Source: CAVRUH01 sp963822595
Lineage (GTDB): Bacteria; Chlamydiota; Chlamydiia; Chlamydiales; Waddliaceae
Reading direction: 5' to 3'
Length of the DNA: 64,000 nt
NCBI GenBank assembly: GCA_963822595.1
Contig: CAWGIG010000001.1
Location: forward strand, 1,178,001 to 1,242,000
Shown here: in pieces, positions 10,155 through 18,502 of the stretch
How positions within the stretch are numbered: position 1 is the first letter of the stretch
Layout of the letters: each line of letters begins with the position of its first letter
The notes under the pieces: model-generated
Database searches by the model: none
Seen by the model: only the letters and a program-made list of their open reading frames with translations
What the model was told of the DNA's origin: nothing
Position numbers and translations under genes: made by a program

Positions 10155-11213
10155 ATGACAAAAAAGCGCATTCTCACAGGGGATAGGCCCACGGGCTCGT
10201 TGCATATTGGACACTATGTCGGATCAGTGAAAAATCGGGTAGAACTTCAAAATAAATATGATTGTTATTTTATAATCGCCGATCTCCATACTCTCACAAC
10301 CAAGCCCGAAAAAGAGAACATTCTCGAATTAAGAAATAATATCCACGAAATGGTTCTCGATTACCTAGCTATTGGCATCGATCCCAAAATAGCGACGATT
10401 TATCTCCAATCAGCGTGCCCGGCTGTTTATGAACTGAATCTCATCTTCGAAATGCTCATCTCATTCAATAGGTTAGCTGGCCTTCCAAGCATCAAAGATA
10501 TGGCGCGTAATGCGCATATCGATGCCGAAAGCATTCCTTTCGGTTTGATTGGCTACCCTATTTTGCAAACAGCCGATATCCTCATGCCCAAAGGAGATCT
10601 GGTTCCTGTGGGAAAAGATAACGAAGCCCATATCGAAATGACCCGAACCATAGCTAGAAAGTTCAACCAATACTATGGAGAGGTTTTCCCTGTTCCTGAA
10701 ATACTTCTGAGCGATTTCCCCTCTTTGATAGGCACCGATGGTCAAGGGAAAATGAGCAAATCCGGTGGCAATGCAATCTTCTTTGCGGATGATCCAAAAG
10801 TCGTCGAGAAAAAAGTCATGGGAATGTATACAGACCCAAATCGCATCCATGCCCATGTTCCGGGGACCGTAGAAGGAAATCCGGTGTTCACCTATCTCGA
10901 TGTATTTGATTCCGAAAAAGAGGCTGTTGCAGAGCTCAAAAAACGGTATCGCGAAGGGACTGTAGGAGATGTTGAAGTAAAAAGAAAACTCCTCGGAGCC
11001 CTCAATAAGTTTTTGGATCCCATCCGTGAGCGACGGAAGGTATTCGCTGAAGATAAAGGCTACGTAGAGCAAGTCATTTACGAAGGGACTCAAAAGATGA
11101 TCGAAATCTCTAACGAAACGGTCAAGGAAGTCCGCAGCGCTATGGGATTGGGGGGAAATTGGAAGAAGATCGAAAGGATCGCCAGAGAGCGTAAGGAAAA
11201 AATAGAAAAATAG
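10155..11213 (+). CDS. trpS: Tryptophanyl-tRNA synthetase
   Basis: Charges tRNA-Trp with tryptophan using ATP, in the cytosol. It is a class I synthetase: the HIGH signature is in TGSLHIGHYVGS (residues about 14-25) and the KMSKS loop is in GQGKMSKSGGNA near residue 200. The length of 352 aa is normal for the bacterial enzyme. The ATG at 10155 has an AGGA site six bases upstream and a near-consensus promoter before it. The stop is six bases before the uvrB start, so the two genes probably share a transcript. Confidence 0.97.
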   Translation: MTKKRILTGDRPTGSLHIGHYVGSVKNRVELQNKYDCYFIIADLHTLTTKPEKENILELRNNIHEMVLDYLAIGIDPKIATIYLQSACPAVYELNLIFEMLISFNRLAGLPSIKDMARNAHIDAESIPFGLIGYPILQTADILMPKGDLVPVGKDNEAHIEMTRTIARKFNQYYGEVFPVPEILLSDFPSLIGTDGQGKMSKSGGNAIFFADDPKVVEKKVMGMYTDPNRIHAHVPGTVEGNPVFTYLDVFDSEKEAVAELKKRYREGTVGDVEVKRKLLGALNKFLDPIRERRKVFAEDKGYVEQVIYEGTQKMIEISNETVKEVRSAMGLGGNWKKIERIARERKEKIEK

Positions 11214-11219
11214 GAATCG

Positions 11220-13229
11220 ATGAAATTCAAACTAAAAAGCAGTTTTGAGCTATGCGGAGATCAACCTCAAGCTGTTGATAAGCTTGTGGAAGGGCTTGAA
11301 CTTGGGAAAAAAGCCCAGGTCTTGCTTGGGATTACCGGTTCCGGAAAAACCTTCACGATGGCTAATGTCATAGAAAGAATCCAAAAGCCGACGCTCGTTC
11401 TCGCTCACAACAAAACCCTCGCGGCTCAGCTCTACCAAGAGTTTAAAGGATTTTTCCCCGACAATGCCGTTGAGTATTTCGTCTCCTATTACGACTACTA
11501 TCAGCCCGAGGCCTACATTGCCCGTACAGATACCTATATCGAAAAAGATATGGCCATCAATGATCGTATTGACAAAATGAGATTGAGCGCCACAAGATCC
11601 TTATTAGAAAGAGATGATGTGTTGATTGTGGCTTCAGTATCGTGCATTTACGGTTTGGGATCTCCGGAATACTACCGCGGAATGAATCTACAACTCAAAA
11701 CAAATGCTAAGCATAGTAGAAATGGACTTCTCGTGCACCTCGTAGAAATGCAATATAAACGCAACGACTTCGATTTTTCCCGCGCTACCTTCCGAGTCCG
11801 TGGGGATGTCATCGATATTTTCCCTGCTTACGAAGAAGATGTGGCTATCCGTGTGGAAATGTTTGGCGATGACATCGAGCGTTTATCTGAAATTGATCCA
11901 TTAACGGGCAAAGTGCGTCGAGTCATTGACGAAATCAATATTTATCCGAGTTCTCACCACGTTACCCCTGAAGAAGTGCGTCTCCATGCGATCGAAACAA
12001 TAAAAGCGGAGCTTGCAGAGCGCAAGGCTTATTTTGAACAGCAAAACAAGCTTATTGAATTGCAGCGTATTCAAGAACGGACGATGTATGATCTTGAAAT
12101 GATCAAAGAGGTGGGTTTCTGCAAGGGGATTGAAAATTACTCAAGACACTTCGCCTATCGATCGGAGGGTGAGCCTCCTTCATGTCTTATCGATTATTTC
12201 CCTAAAGATTATCTACTTTTTGTCGATGAATCGCATCAATCGATTCCGCAGCTAAATGCGATGTACAATGGAGATCGAGCCCGTAAACAGGCTTTGGTGG
12301 ATTTTGGTTTCCGTCTCCCTTCAGCTTTCGATAACAGGCCGTTAAAGTTCGATGAGACCTATGCTAGGATGAATCAGGTGGTCTATGTGTCTGCAACACC
12401 CGCACCTTGGGAAGTCCATGAGGCTGGTGATGAAATCATTAAACAAGTCATTAGACCAACTGGATTGCTTGATCCATTGATAGAAACGAGACCTGCAACG
12501 AATCAAGTGGATGATGTTCTTGCTGAAATTCGCACCCATGTTTCTAGGGGAGGAAGAATCCTCTTAACAACACTGACGAAGCGATTAGCGGAGGAGCTCA
12601 CTAAGTACCTGAATGAACTTAACGTTAAGGCAAAATACCTCCATTCGGATATTGATACGATAGAGAGAATGCAAATTATTCAAGATTTACGTTCGGGCAT
12701 TTTTGATGTATTGGTTGGTATTAACCTTCTGCGTGAGGGTTTGGATATTCCCGAGGTGTCTTTGGTTTGCATTCTAGATGCGGACAAGGAGGGCTTTCTT
12801 CGAAGCGAAACAGCGCTGGTACAAACTTGTGGAAGGGCTTCACGAAATGAGAATGGCCGAGTGATTATGTATTGCGATAGAATGACTACAGCTATAAAAA
12901 AGACGATACAAATTACACAAGATCGTCGAGCGCTACAGGAAGAATATAATAGAGTCCATGGAATTACCCCCCATACAGTTAGAAGAGATATACTTCCCCT
13001 TGTTCTTCCTGAGGCAGAGGAAGAGATTGCTTATCCTATCGGAGAGAAGCAGCCTATGAGAATGGCAGCCGAGACTCACCACGAGTATCTAACGACGGAT
13101 GAGATCAATGCGCGGATCAAAAAATACGAGGCAGAAATGAAGAAAGCAGCTAAAGATATGCGCTTCGAAGACGCAGCTCACGCCCGCGATCTCATGCGCA
13201 AGTACCAAAAACTCCAAGTCTTCGGCTAA
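11220..13229 (+). CDS. uvrB: Excinuclease ABC subunit B
   Basis: The damage-verifying helicase-like subunit of nucleotide excision repair, loaded by UvrA and recruiting UvrC. Walker A is GITGSGKT near residues 39-46. The DNA-clamping beta-hairpin with its aromatic cluster (FVSYYDYYQPEAYI) lies near residues 92-105, and LFVDESHQ carries the DEAD-like box. Helicase motifs V-VI include GINLLREGLDIPEV and QTCGRASRN. The C-terminal UVR motif (KAAKDMRFEDAAHARDLM) is the UvrC-binding site. The length of 669 aa is typical. It follows trpS by six bases; AGGAA overlapping the trpS stop serves as the ribosome site, which suggests translational coupling. Confidence 0.97.
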   Translation: MKFKLKSSFELCGDQPQAVDKLVEGLELGKKAQVLLGITGSGKTFTMANVIERIQKPTLVLAHNKTLAAQLYQEFKGFFPDNAVEYFVSYYDYYQPEAYIARTDTYIEKDMAINDRIDKMRLSATRSLLERDDVLIVASVSCIYGLGSPEYYRGMNLQLKTNAKHSRNGLLVHLVEMQYKRNDFDFSRATFRVRGDVIDIFPAYEEDVAIRVEMFGDDIERLSEIDPLTGKVRRVIDEINIYPSSHHVTPEEVRLHAIETIKAELAERKAYFEQQNKLIELQRIQERTMYDLEMIKEVGFCKGIENYSRHFAYRSEGEPPSCLIDYFPKDYLLFVDESHQSIPQLNAMYNGDRARKQALVDFGFRLPSAFDNRPLKFDETYARMNQVVYVSATPAPWEVHEAGDEIIKQVIRPTGLLDPLIETRPATNQVDDVLAEIRTHVSRGGRILLTTLTKRLAEELTKYLNELNVKAKYLHSDIDTIERMQIIQDLRSGIFDVLVGINLLREGLDIPEVSLVCILDADKEGFLRSETALVQTCGRASRNENGRVIMYCDRMTTAIKKTIQITQDRRALQEEYNRVHGITPHTVRRDILPLVLPEAEEEIAYPIGEKQPMRMAAETHHEYLTTDEINARIKKYEAEMKKAAKDMRFEDAAHARDLMRKYQKLQVFG

Positions 13230-13234
13230 AAAGA

Positions 13235-13264
13235 TTTGCCATATGGCAAAAAATATGCTATAAT
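13235..13264 (+). promoter_or_regulatory. Promoter with 16-bp operator palindrome for the toxin-antitoxin operon
   Basis: TTTGCCATATGGCAAA (13235-13250) is a perfect palindrome. It contains the likely -35 box TTGCCA (13236-13241), which is 17 bp from TATAAT (13259-13264); a TGC extension precedes the -10. An operator over the -35 box fits autorepression by the downstream XRE-type antitoxin. The palindrome begins six bases after the uvrB stop. Confidence 0.75.
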
Positions 13265-13284
13265 GAAGTTTACAAGGGTGCAAA

Positions 13285-13599
13285 ATGACTTCGACATGGC
13301 GGGCTTATCTCTCAGGAGAAGCGAAGAAACAGTATAATAAGTTAAAACACAGCGGACAAAAAAGACCCTCCATTATTGATGTTATAGATGCTCTTGTCAT
13401 TGATTTGTCTTTGAACGGTCCATTTTTGCGTCATTGGCCAAATTATGGACCCATAAAGGAGGGTAGGAATAAGGTATTTCAGCATTGTCATTTAAAAAAA
13501 GGAAAGCCTACATACGTAGCTTGTTGGAGAGTTACAGATGAAAAGGAAAAGAAAATAGAGGTATTTTATGTCGGCACTCACGAAAACGCGCCATACTGA
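13285..13599 (+). CDS. RelE/HigB-type toxin (type II toxin-antitoxin)
   Basis: A 104-aa basic protein resembling RelE/HigB-superfamily toxins, the ribosome-associated mRNA interferases. The order matches the family: an N-terminal helix with EAKKQYNKL, a strand with GPFLRHWPNYGPI, a KKGKPTYVACWRV strand and a final KIEVFYVGTHENAPY strand. The start at 13285 has AAGGGTG about five bases upstream. The gene overlaps the next one, a helix-turn-helix protein, by 32 bases, giving the toxin-first order usual for higBA-like pairs. Activity is inferred from family and context. Confidence 0.78.
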   Translation: MTSTWRAYLSGEAKKQYNKLKHSGQKRPSIIDVIDALVIDLSLNGPFLRHWPNYGPIKEGRNKVFQHCHLKKGKPTYVACWRVTDEKEKKIEVFYVGTHENAPY

Positions 13600-13957
13600 T
13601 TTTTTTGAAATCATTATTTTAAGGCCACATTCTAAAAAGGTGTCCTATACAGTCAAAGCTGAAAATTTCGGCAGACTGGAGACCTATTTGGAAAAATATT
13701 CCGAGGACGATAGCGCTGCCGTAGCTTGGGAAACTTTGGCAAAAGAACGGATTAAAAAATATAAAAAAGCAGGATTAGTACTCAGGGGCATTCGCTATCG
13801 AGAAGGTCTCTCTCAAAAAAGATTAGCCGAAAAAAGTGGAGTTAATCAAAATGAGATATCGAAGATCGAAAACGGTAAAAGAGCCGTTGGAGAAAAAGTA
13901 GCGAAGAGGCTCGCTAAAGCCTTAAACATAGATTTTCGGTTATTCACAGAAGCATAG
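13568..13957 (+). CDS. XRE-family antitoxin with helix-turn-helix
   Basis: A 129-aa protein whose C-terminal half (residues about 70-125) is a Cro/CI-type helix-turn-helix: LRGIRYREGLSQKRLAEKSG followed by NQNEISKIENGKRAVGEKVAKRLAKAL. The N-terminal 60 residues probably neutralise the toxin encoded upstream. The start lies 32 bases inside the toxin gene, so translation is coupled. It is expected to bind the palindrome at 13235-13250 and repress its own operon. The start at ATG 13568 is the one that keeps the whole N-terminal region; no strong ribosome site is visible there. Confidence 0.8.
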   Translation: MSALTKTRHTDFFEIIILRPHSKKVSYTVKAENFGRLETYLEKYSEDDSAAVAWETLAKERIKKYKKAGLVLRGIRYREGLSQKRLAEKSGVNQNEISKIENGKRAVGEKVAKRLAKALNIDFRLFTEA

Positions 13958-14051
13958 ATTTTCTCAACTCCAATCAAAGAAATCCCTTTACAATTTTATT
14001 GCCATGGCATACATAAGTTTTTGGTAATTTAAAATTTTAAAAGGTTATTTT

Positions 14052-15695
14052 ATGATTGATAGTACACATCTCAAAATTGACTCAATTCCGTCAACAAATC
14101 CTCAAAATAGGGATAAAATATCACCTAGAAGTCACTTTCGGATCCACGCCCTTAAACAGATTCCACAACAAGCCATGGACGTAAAGTCTGGGCTTGTTAA
14201 AACGAAAAAAGTTGCCGGGGAAATAATCGAGGAAGCTCCGGCTCTAAGTTCAAGAGGACGGTCTGCCAACCATGTATTTGCTATCGGAGATACAGCTTCT
14301 CCCCTTGGATTCCTTAAAATCGGAAAACAAGGAATTAGCGCTTCCGCAATCATGGAAAGAATGGTTTGGGAAATTGCTTCCTTATTCCAGGTTCAAGATC
14401 TATTCGTGCCTACAACAGAAATGGAAATATCACAAGAGAGAGCAAAAAAATTATCTGTTGAAGTCGTTGATATAGATACTTCTCAGCAAAAAAGATATAA
14501 AAGATGCTCTCTTGATTCATTATCAAATTCCTCAAAATTTTTAGGCAGCTTCCAAATTGCCGAAAAAGGCAAACCCCTTGTTGAAGTTCTTCAGATCGGA
14601 CTCCCCCTAACATCCATTAATCCAAATGCATCTGAGGTAATGAATAATCTCATTCAAGCAGTGGTAGCTTCTCTAGGATTTGGTATGATGGACGCACATA
14701 GTAACAATATTTTTGTCACAAAAGAAGCAAATTACAAATTCATCGACAATGCTCGGACATTTCCACATTCCAACGGGGTATATGCCGGTTGCGGCACAAT
14801 CTCGTCTTCCTACCGCTGCGGTTTGCTTGAACTTCCGGAATGTCATATGCCTCTCAAAGAATTTCAGAAAAGGTATATGATTGAAGTCATCGAGAAATTT
14901 AAAAACAAATTACCCGATTTTGAAGAATTTCTAAAAACTGCCCTTGTACAAAAAAGAATTGCTGAACTACCTGTAGGGTGGTTTGATACGGATAAGGTCA
15001 TCCGAACTACGCGTGAAAGAATAGAAATGCTCCACATTGCAGCGCTATCGGAAAACACGAAGTCTCTCGTCGATCTCGTATGCGAAACCGTTCCTTATTA
15101 TCGTCTGTTCAGTATTTCATATATCCTTTTTAAGAATTTAAATGGGCAGATTTTTGATGAATCGCATTGGAGAATAGCCACAGCAAGGGCTTCATTAATC
15201 ACTCTGTCTGATTTGCTTTCTATAAGTAATAAATATAATTTAAATCCGTATACTCTTTTGGGATTGGCCATGCAAAGAAATTTTTCCTATGCAGCCTGCT
15301 ATGATGAACTGAATAACATGCTTTGTTACGTTAAATTTGTATTATCCCGTGAAACATTGATGAACTTTGCATCGCTATTTTATGCGATCGCCAACATTGA
15401 TTTAAAAGATATTAATCAAAGTTACGTTAATGAGGGTTTAAGGTTATATATGGAGGAATCTCTCCTTTTAGCTGATATTCTAATAGATAAGAAGAACGAT
15501 AATCAACCGTATATTGTCGAAATCGATAATGAACCGTTTCGTTTGATCATTAAGATGAATGAAAATAAATCGAAAATATATCACCTAGACATCTTCTCAC
15601 TACCTGGTAAGATTAAAATCGTCGAACTGCCTGATCTTGCCCCTCAAAAAATTTCGGAGTTCAAAGATTGGATCGAGGATCAAGTTATCCTTTGA
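14052..15695 (+). CDS. Putative atypical (PI3/4-kinase-like) kinase, 547 aa
   Basis: Not a recognised named gene. The first 275 residues have a kinase-like order of motifs: a possible ATP-anchoring lysine in GFLKIGKQG (K89), helix EISAF-like SAIMERMVWEIASLF (about 99-112), a catalytic-loop-like MMDAHSNNIFV (D214, H216, N219) and a metal-site-like KFIDNARTFP (D232). This DxHxxN...IDN pattern resembles phosphatidylinositol 3/4-kinase-type and FAM20/HipA-type folds more than eukaryote-like Ser/Thr kinases. The C-terminal half is unassigned. No signal peptide. The ATG at 14052 follows AAAAGGTTA. The last 11 bases overlap the convergent rtcB. A host-directed kinase is plausible but inferred from motifs only. 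Confidence 0.6.
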   Translation: MIDSTHLKIDSIPSTNPQNRDKISPRSHFRIHALKQIPQQAMDVKSGLVKTKKVAGEIIEEAPALSSRGRSANHVFAIGDTASPLGFLKIGKQGISASAIMERMVWEIASLFQVQDLFVPTTEMEISQERAKKLSVEVVDIDTSQQKRYKRCSLDSLSNSSKFLGSFQIAEKGKPLVEVLQIGLPLTSINPNASEVMNNLIQAVVASLGFGMMDAHSNNIFVTKEANYKFIDNARTFPHSNGVYAGCGTISSSYRCGLLELPECHMPLKEFQKRYMIEVIEKFKNKLPDFEEFLKTALVQKRIAELPVGWFDTDKVIRTTRERIEMLHIAALSENTKSLVDLVCETVPYYRLFSISYILFKNLNGQIFDESHWRIATARASLITLSDLLSISNKYNLNPYTLLGLAMQRNFSYAACYDELNNMLCYVKFVLSRETLMNFASLFYAIANIDLKDINQSYVNEGLRLYMEESLLLADILIDKKNDNQPYIVEIDNEPFRLIIKMNENKSKIYHLDIFSLPGKIKIVELPDLAPQKISEFKDWIEDQVIL

Positions 15696-17112
15696 CAACC
15701 AAGTGGGGTTTCAGGCGAGCCACCATGTTTGCCAAGCCCGCTTCTTGGACCGCAGCTACGACGGCATCCACATCCTTATAGGCATCCGGCATCTCCTCAG
15801 TGATCGTCTTCATGGTCGCAGCCTTCACTTCCACGCCCATCGTTTTCATGTGATGGATCGGATCCCTTCCCTTCCAAGACTTAAGCGATTGGTGTCGGCT
15901 ACGCGCTCGTCCAGCCCCATGACAGGAACTACACCACGTTAGTTCATTTCCCAGACCGACCATCAAATGACTCGCTCTTCCCATATCCCCGGGAACCATT
16001 ACAGGCTGTCCTGTTCCTTGAAACAAGGGTGACAGATCTTTAGACCCCTTTCCAAAAGCCCGTGTCGCTCCTTTGCGATGCACGCAAAGCTTGCGCTTGA
16101 CTCCATTCACAACATATGTTTCAAACTTAGCTATGTTATGGCACACATCATAGATCAAAGGAATTTGCTCCGGGTCAATCGCTAATACTGTCTGGAAGGC
16201 CCTCCTCACGGCATGCAAGATTTGCTGCCGATTGTTGAAAGCAAAATTCGCAGCTGTAGCCATGGCTTGAAAGTACTCTTTTCCTTCTCGGCTTTGTATG
16301 GGAGCCGATACTAATTGCTTATCAGGCAATCCTTCATAGAACCCTTTTTTAACAAAATCATTCAACGTGTCTTGGCAAATTTGATGTCCAAATCCTCGCG
16401 ACCCTGAATGAATTAACACATAAGTCATCCCCTGGGTTACTCCCCAAGCTTCTGCTATTTCGGGAAGATAGATGGTTTCAATTTCGCCGATTTCAGCAAA
16501 GTGATTTCCTGAACCGATAGTACCTAGCTGCCGTCTTCCGCGTTCTCTAGCTACCTGAGATACAACTTCTAAATTTGCTCCTTCAATGACACCATAACTT
16601 TCTATATGATCAAGGTCTCTTTGAAATCCATAGCCTTGTTCCACAGACCATCTAGCCCCTATTTTTGCTATTTGCGCATAGTCTTTGTCTGTCAAGACGT
16701 GTCCTTCTCTTTGTCCATGACCAACACCTGAAGGAACATAATTGAATATGCAATCGATAAGCTGTTTTTTGGTGTGGGCATTGAGGCTCTTAAATGCTAC
16801 AGGAACAACGGCAAGGCGCACTCCGCAATTAATGTCGTATCCCACACCTCCCGGACTAATGACGCCTTCTTCCGAATCAAATGCTGCGACGCCTCCGATG
16901 GGAAAACCATATCCCCAATGCATGTCGGGCATTGCGATGCTATAACCGACAATTCCCGGCAAGTAGGCGACGTTTCTAACCTGTTGCAAGGGTTCTTCGA
17001 TGCTCATTTCTTGGAGCAACGCCTGTGTTGCTACAACCAACCCTGGGACTCGCATGCCTCCCTCGCGGGTAAGTTCATAGATTGCCGGGGCTATCTGGTT
17101 CATTTTAGACAT
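15685..17112 (-). CDS. rtcB: RNA-splicing ligase RtcB
   Basis: Joins RNA ends with 2',3'-cyclic phosphate or 3'-phosphate to 5'-OH ends, using GTP and Mn2+. Family motifs are clear: PGIVGYSIAMPDMHWGYGFPIGG, GVGYDINCGVRL with the metal-binding Asp-Cys, GTIGSGNHFAEIG, HSGSRGFGHQ, and the C-terminal WCSSCHGAGRARSR. The guanylylated histidine is expected within the HGAGR segment. The length of 475 aa is typical. The start overlaps the stop of the upstream 2H/archease gene by eight bases, so an RNA-repair operon is likely. Archease is the known activator of RtcB, which the neighbouring gene appears to supply. Confidence 0.95.
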   Translation of the reverse strand: MSKMNQIAPAIYELTREGGMRVPGLVVATQALLQEMSIEEPLQQVRNVAYLPGIVGYSIAMPDMHWGYGFPIGGVAAFDSEEGVISPGGVGYDINCGVRLAVVPVAFKSLNAHTKKQLIDCIFNYVPSGVGHGQREGHVLTDKDYAQIAKIGARWSVEQGYGFQRDLDHIESYGVIEGANLEVVSQVARERGRRQLGTIGSGNHFAEIGEIETIYLPEIAEAWGVTQGMTYVLIHSGSRGFGHQICQDTLNDFVKKGFYEGLPDKQLVSAPIQSREGKEYFQAMATAANFAFNNRQQILHAVRRAFQTVLAIDPEQIPLIYDVCHNIAKFETYVVNGVKRKLCVHRKGATRAFGKGSKDLSPLFQGTGQPVMVPGDMGRASHLMVGLGNELTWCSSCHGAGRARSRHQSLKSWKGRDPIHHMKTMGVEVKAATMKTITEEMPDAYKDVDAVVAAVQEAGLANMVARLKPHLVVKG

Positions 17113-17761
17113 CGACGATCATCTCCCATTTATAAATGCCATTTTCTTTCTTTAAGTCGCCGTGAAAGCTAACAGCTCTAAACGGACATCCTATATCACT
17201 ATCAGCAAGGGTGATCAAGTGGTTCAGAGAAATGATGATATCATCCAGCTGAGATTTTAAGGGTATTTTTTTGATATATTCAAGGATAGCCGGGAATTTA
17301 AACGCGAGGGCTATTTGTGCATGCAGATGTATATTTTCGATGGTTTCTGCCTTGATAACGAAAGCGATATCCGCCGTATGATCTAGTTCTTCAAAAGGGG
17401 AAATAATAGGAAAGCTCCAAATCGGATTATAGACAAGGTTTCCAACGCTTTCATAAAGATGTATATTCTTCACGATTATAGGAAGATGTATAAATGATTT
17501 TTTCCATTCGTGGTCCTTAAAGGGGCTTCTTGCAATCGTGACATGAGGGAGAAAAGGCCTCTCATCGATGGGATATCCTTGGCATATTAACCAATTTGCG
17601 ATAAGTTTTTGGAATTCATCAAATACAACTTTTTCATACCACTGGACATGCCACGCGACAACATGAGGATGACGTTCTGGTAAAAATAGACATTGATCGA
17701 AATATCCCGCAGGGCCAACTTTAAATGAGGGAGTAGGAAAATCTTTTAAAATTTCATTCAA
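17105..17761 (-). CDS. 2H-phosphoesterase (LigT-like)-archease fusion, 3' part
   Basis: Residues 1-115 look like the second half of a LigT/2'-5' RNA-ligase-type 2H phosphoesterase, with the second His-x-Thr motif in RPFLPHVTIARSPF. Residues about 120-218 match archease: FEELDHTADIAFVIKAE, a central helix, and a C-terminal GIYKWEMIVDV strand. Archease promotes RtcB guanylylation; 2H enzymes act on cyclic-phosphate RNA ends, so a fusion beside rtcB makes biochemical sense. The called start (TTG 17761) is not credible as a native N-terminus. The missing first half, including the first motif RHLTLAF, lies immediately upstream in other frames (see the next feature). The gene is therefore broken, a sequencing-error victim, or decoded by frameshifting. 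Confidence 0.8.
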   Translation of the reverse strand: MNEILKDFPTPSFKVGPAGYFDQCLFLPERHPHVVAWHVQWYEKVVFDEFQKLIANWLICQGYPIDERPFLPHVTIARSPFKDHEWKKSFIHLPIIVKNIHLYESVGNLVYNPIWSFPIISPFEELDHTADIAFVIKAETIENIHLHAQIALAFKFPAILEYIKKIPLKSQLDDIIISLNHLITLADSDIGCPFRAVSFHGDLKKENGIYKWEMIVDV

Positions 17762-17895
17762 TGGCGGATAGGGGATATTCCCAAGAAAAAGCTAATGTGA
17801 GGTGACGTGAAATAGGGTCGATTAATCTTCCATGTGGGTATTCCGATGGCCAGGGAGCAAGGGCCTCATAGCCAAAAAAGATCTTTTTTCATCAT
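17762..17895 (-). pseudogene. Frameshifted N-terminal part of the 2H-archease gene
   Basis: Reading the minus strand, this stretch encodes FFGYEALAPWPSEYPHGR, then LIDPISRHLTLAF, then in another frame LGNIPYPPL, which runs straight into the downstream ORF. His-Leu-Thr is the expected first 2H motif. The frame change is at a run of five T on the minus strand (about 17785-17789), one base more than needed. A second change is needed near the A6/T6 runs at 17874-17889 to join ATG codons at 17890-17895. Two homopolymer indels suggest either decay or sequencing error. Confidence 0.65.
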
Positions 17896-17945
17896 TTTTC
17901 ATAACTGTAAAAATATACCTTCTTTTGTAATGTGTAAATAATATT

Positions 17946-17962
17946 TGATTGATTATCAATCA
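17946..17962. promoter_or_regulatory. 17-bp palindrome upstream of the Inc-like gene
   Basis: TGATTGAT-T-ATCAATCA is a perfect dyad with 8-base arms, centred about 74 bases before the ATG at 18028. Its size and A+T content suit a regulator binding site. It does not closely match a canonical Fur box. No regulator is identified. Confidence 0.45.
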
Positions 17963-18027
17963 TATGACATGTTCTAAATGGAATCAAATATACTCCCTCG
18001 GGGGGTACATAACACGGAGGATTAAGT

Positions 18028-18495
18028 ATGTCAAGTGTCACAGCACCTCAAACAGATCATTCTGTACATAAACATGAAGTTCATGGATTAACTGTTGTAC
18101 AGCGAGTATTTATTCTGGCAGCAGCAGTTGCCGTTGTTGCAGTATCAGTGTTTTCACTCCTTGCATTGGGAACCGCCCAAGCTGTTGGCATTGGAGTCGT
18201 TTTAGGAGCGCTAACATTGATAACTGTGGGTGAGTTTCTACGCGTAAGAATGGTAAAACTTAGCCAGTTAAAGACCTATACGCATTCGGAATGGGCCTTA
18301 TTTCCAAGCGGATTATTTTCCCATGCAAATATAGTGCGTCGGCCGCGCGCAGCTCATCATCATACCGAACATGAAACTGAAGTACCTCCCAAAATCACTG
18401 TAGATGGGTCTGCTTCTCCGACAACGCTCTCACCCGCGACTCATAAGCACCATCGGACAACAACAAAGAAAAAAAATTCTACAGAAACTCTTTAA
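18028..18495 (+). CDS. Small bilobed-hydrophobic membrane protein, Inc-like (155 aa)
   Basis: Residues about 24-69 form two closely spaced hydrophobic segments (VFILAAAVAVVAVSVFSLLAL and AVGIGVVLGALTLITVG) joined by a very short turn, the hallmark of chlamydial inclusion-membrane proteins. The N-terminus is short and polar, and the C-terminus is long, basic and His/Thr-rich (HHHTEHE, HKHHRTTTKKKNS). No cleavable signal peptide. The start has a strong GGAGG site six bases upstream. There is no sequence family I can name. The Inc assignment rests on topology, and an ordinary two-helix membrane protein is possible. Confidence 0.7.
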   Translation: MSSVTAPQTDHSVHKHEVHGLTVVQRVFILAAAVAVVAVSVFSLLALGTAQAVGIGVVLGALTLITVGEFLRVRMVKLSQLKTYTHSEWALFPSGLFSHANIVRRPRAAHHHTEHETEVPPKITVDGSASPTTLSPATHKHHRTTTKKKNSTETL

Positions 18496-18502
18496 AGATC
18501 GT

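Noticed and set aside
10473..11093. 206-aa antisense ORF inside trpS
   Set aside because: A shadow of a conserved gene with no ribosome site or domain.
17946..17962. Fur box near hemH
   Set aside because: The dyad does not fit the GATAATGATAATCATTATC pattern well and lies before the Inc-like gene, not the hemH promoter.
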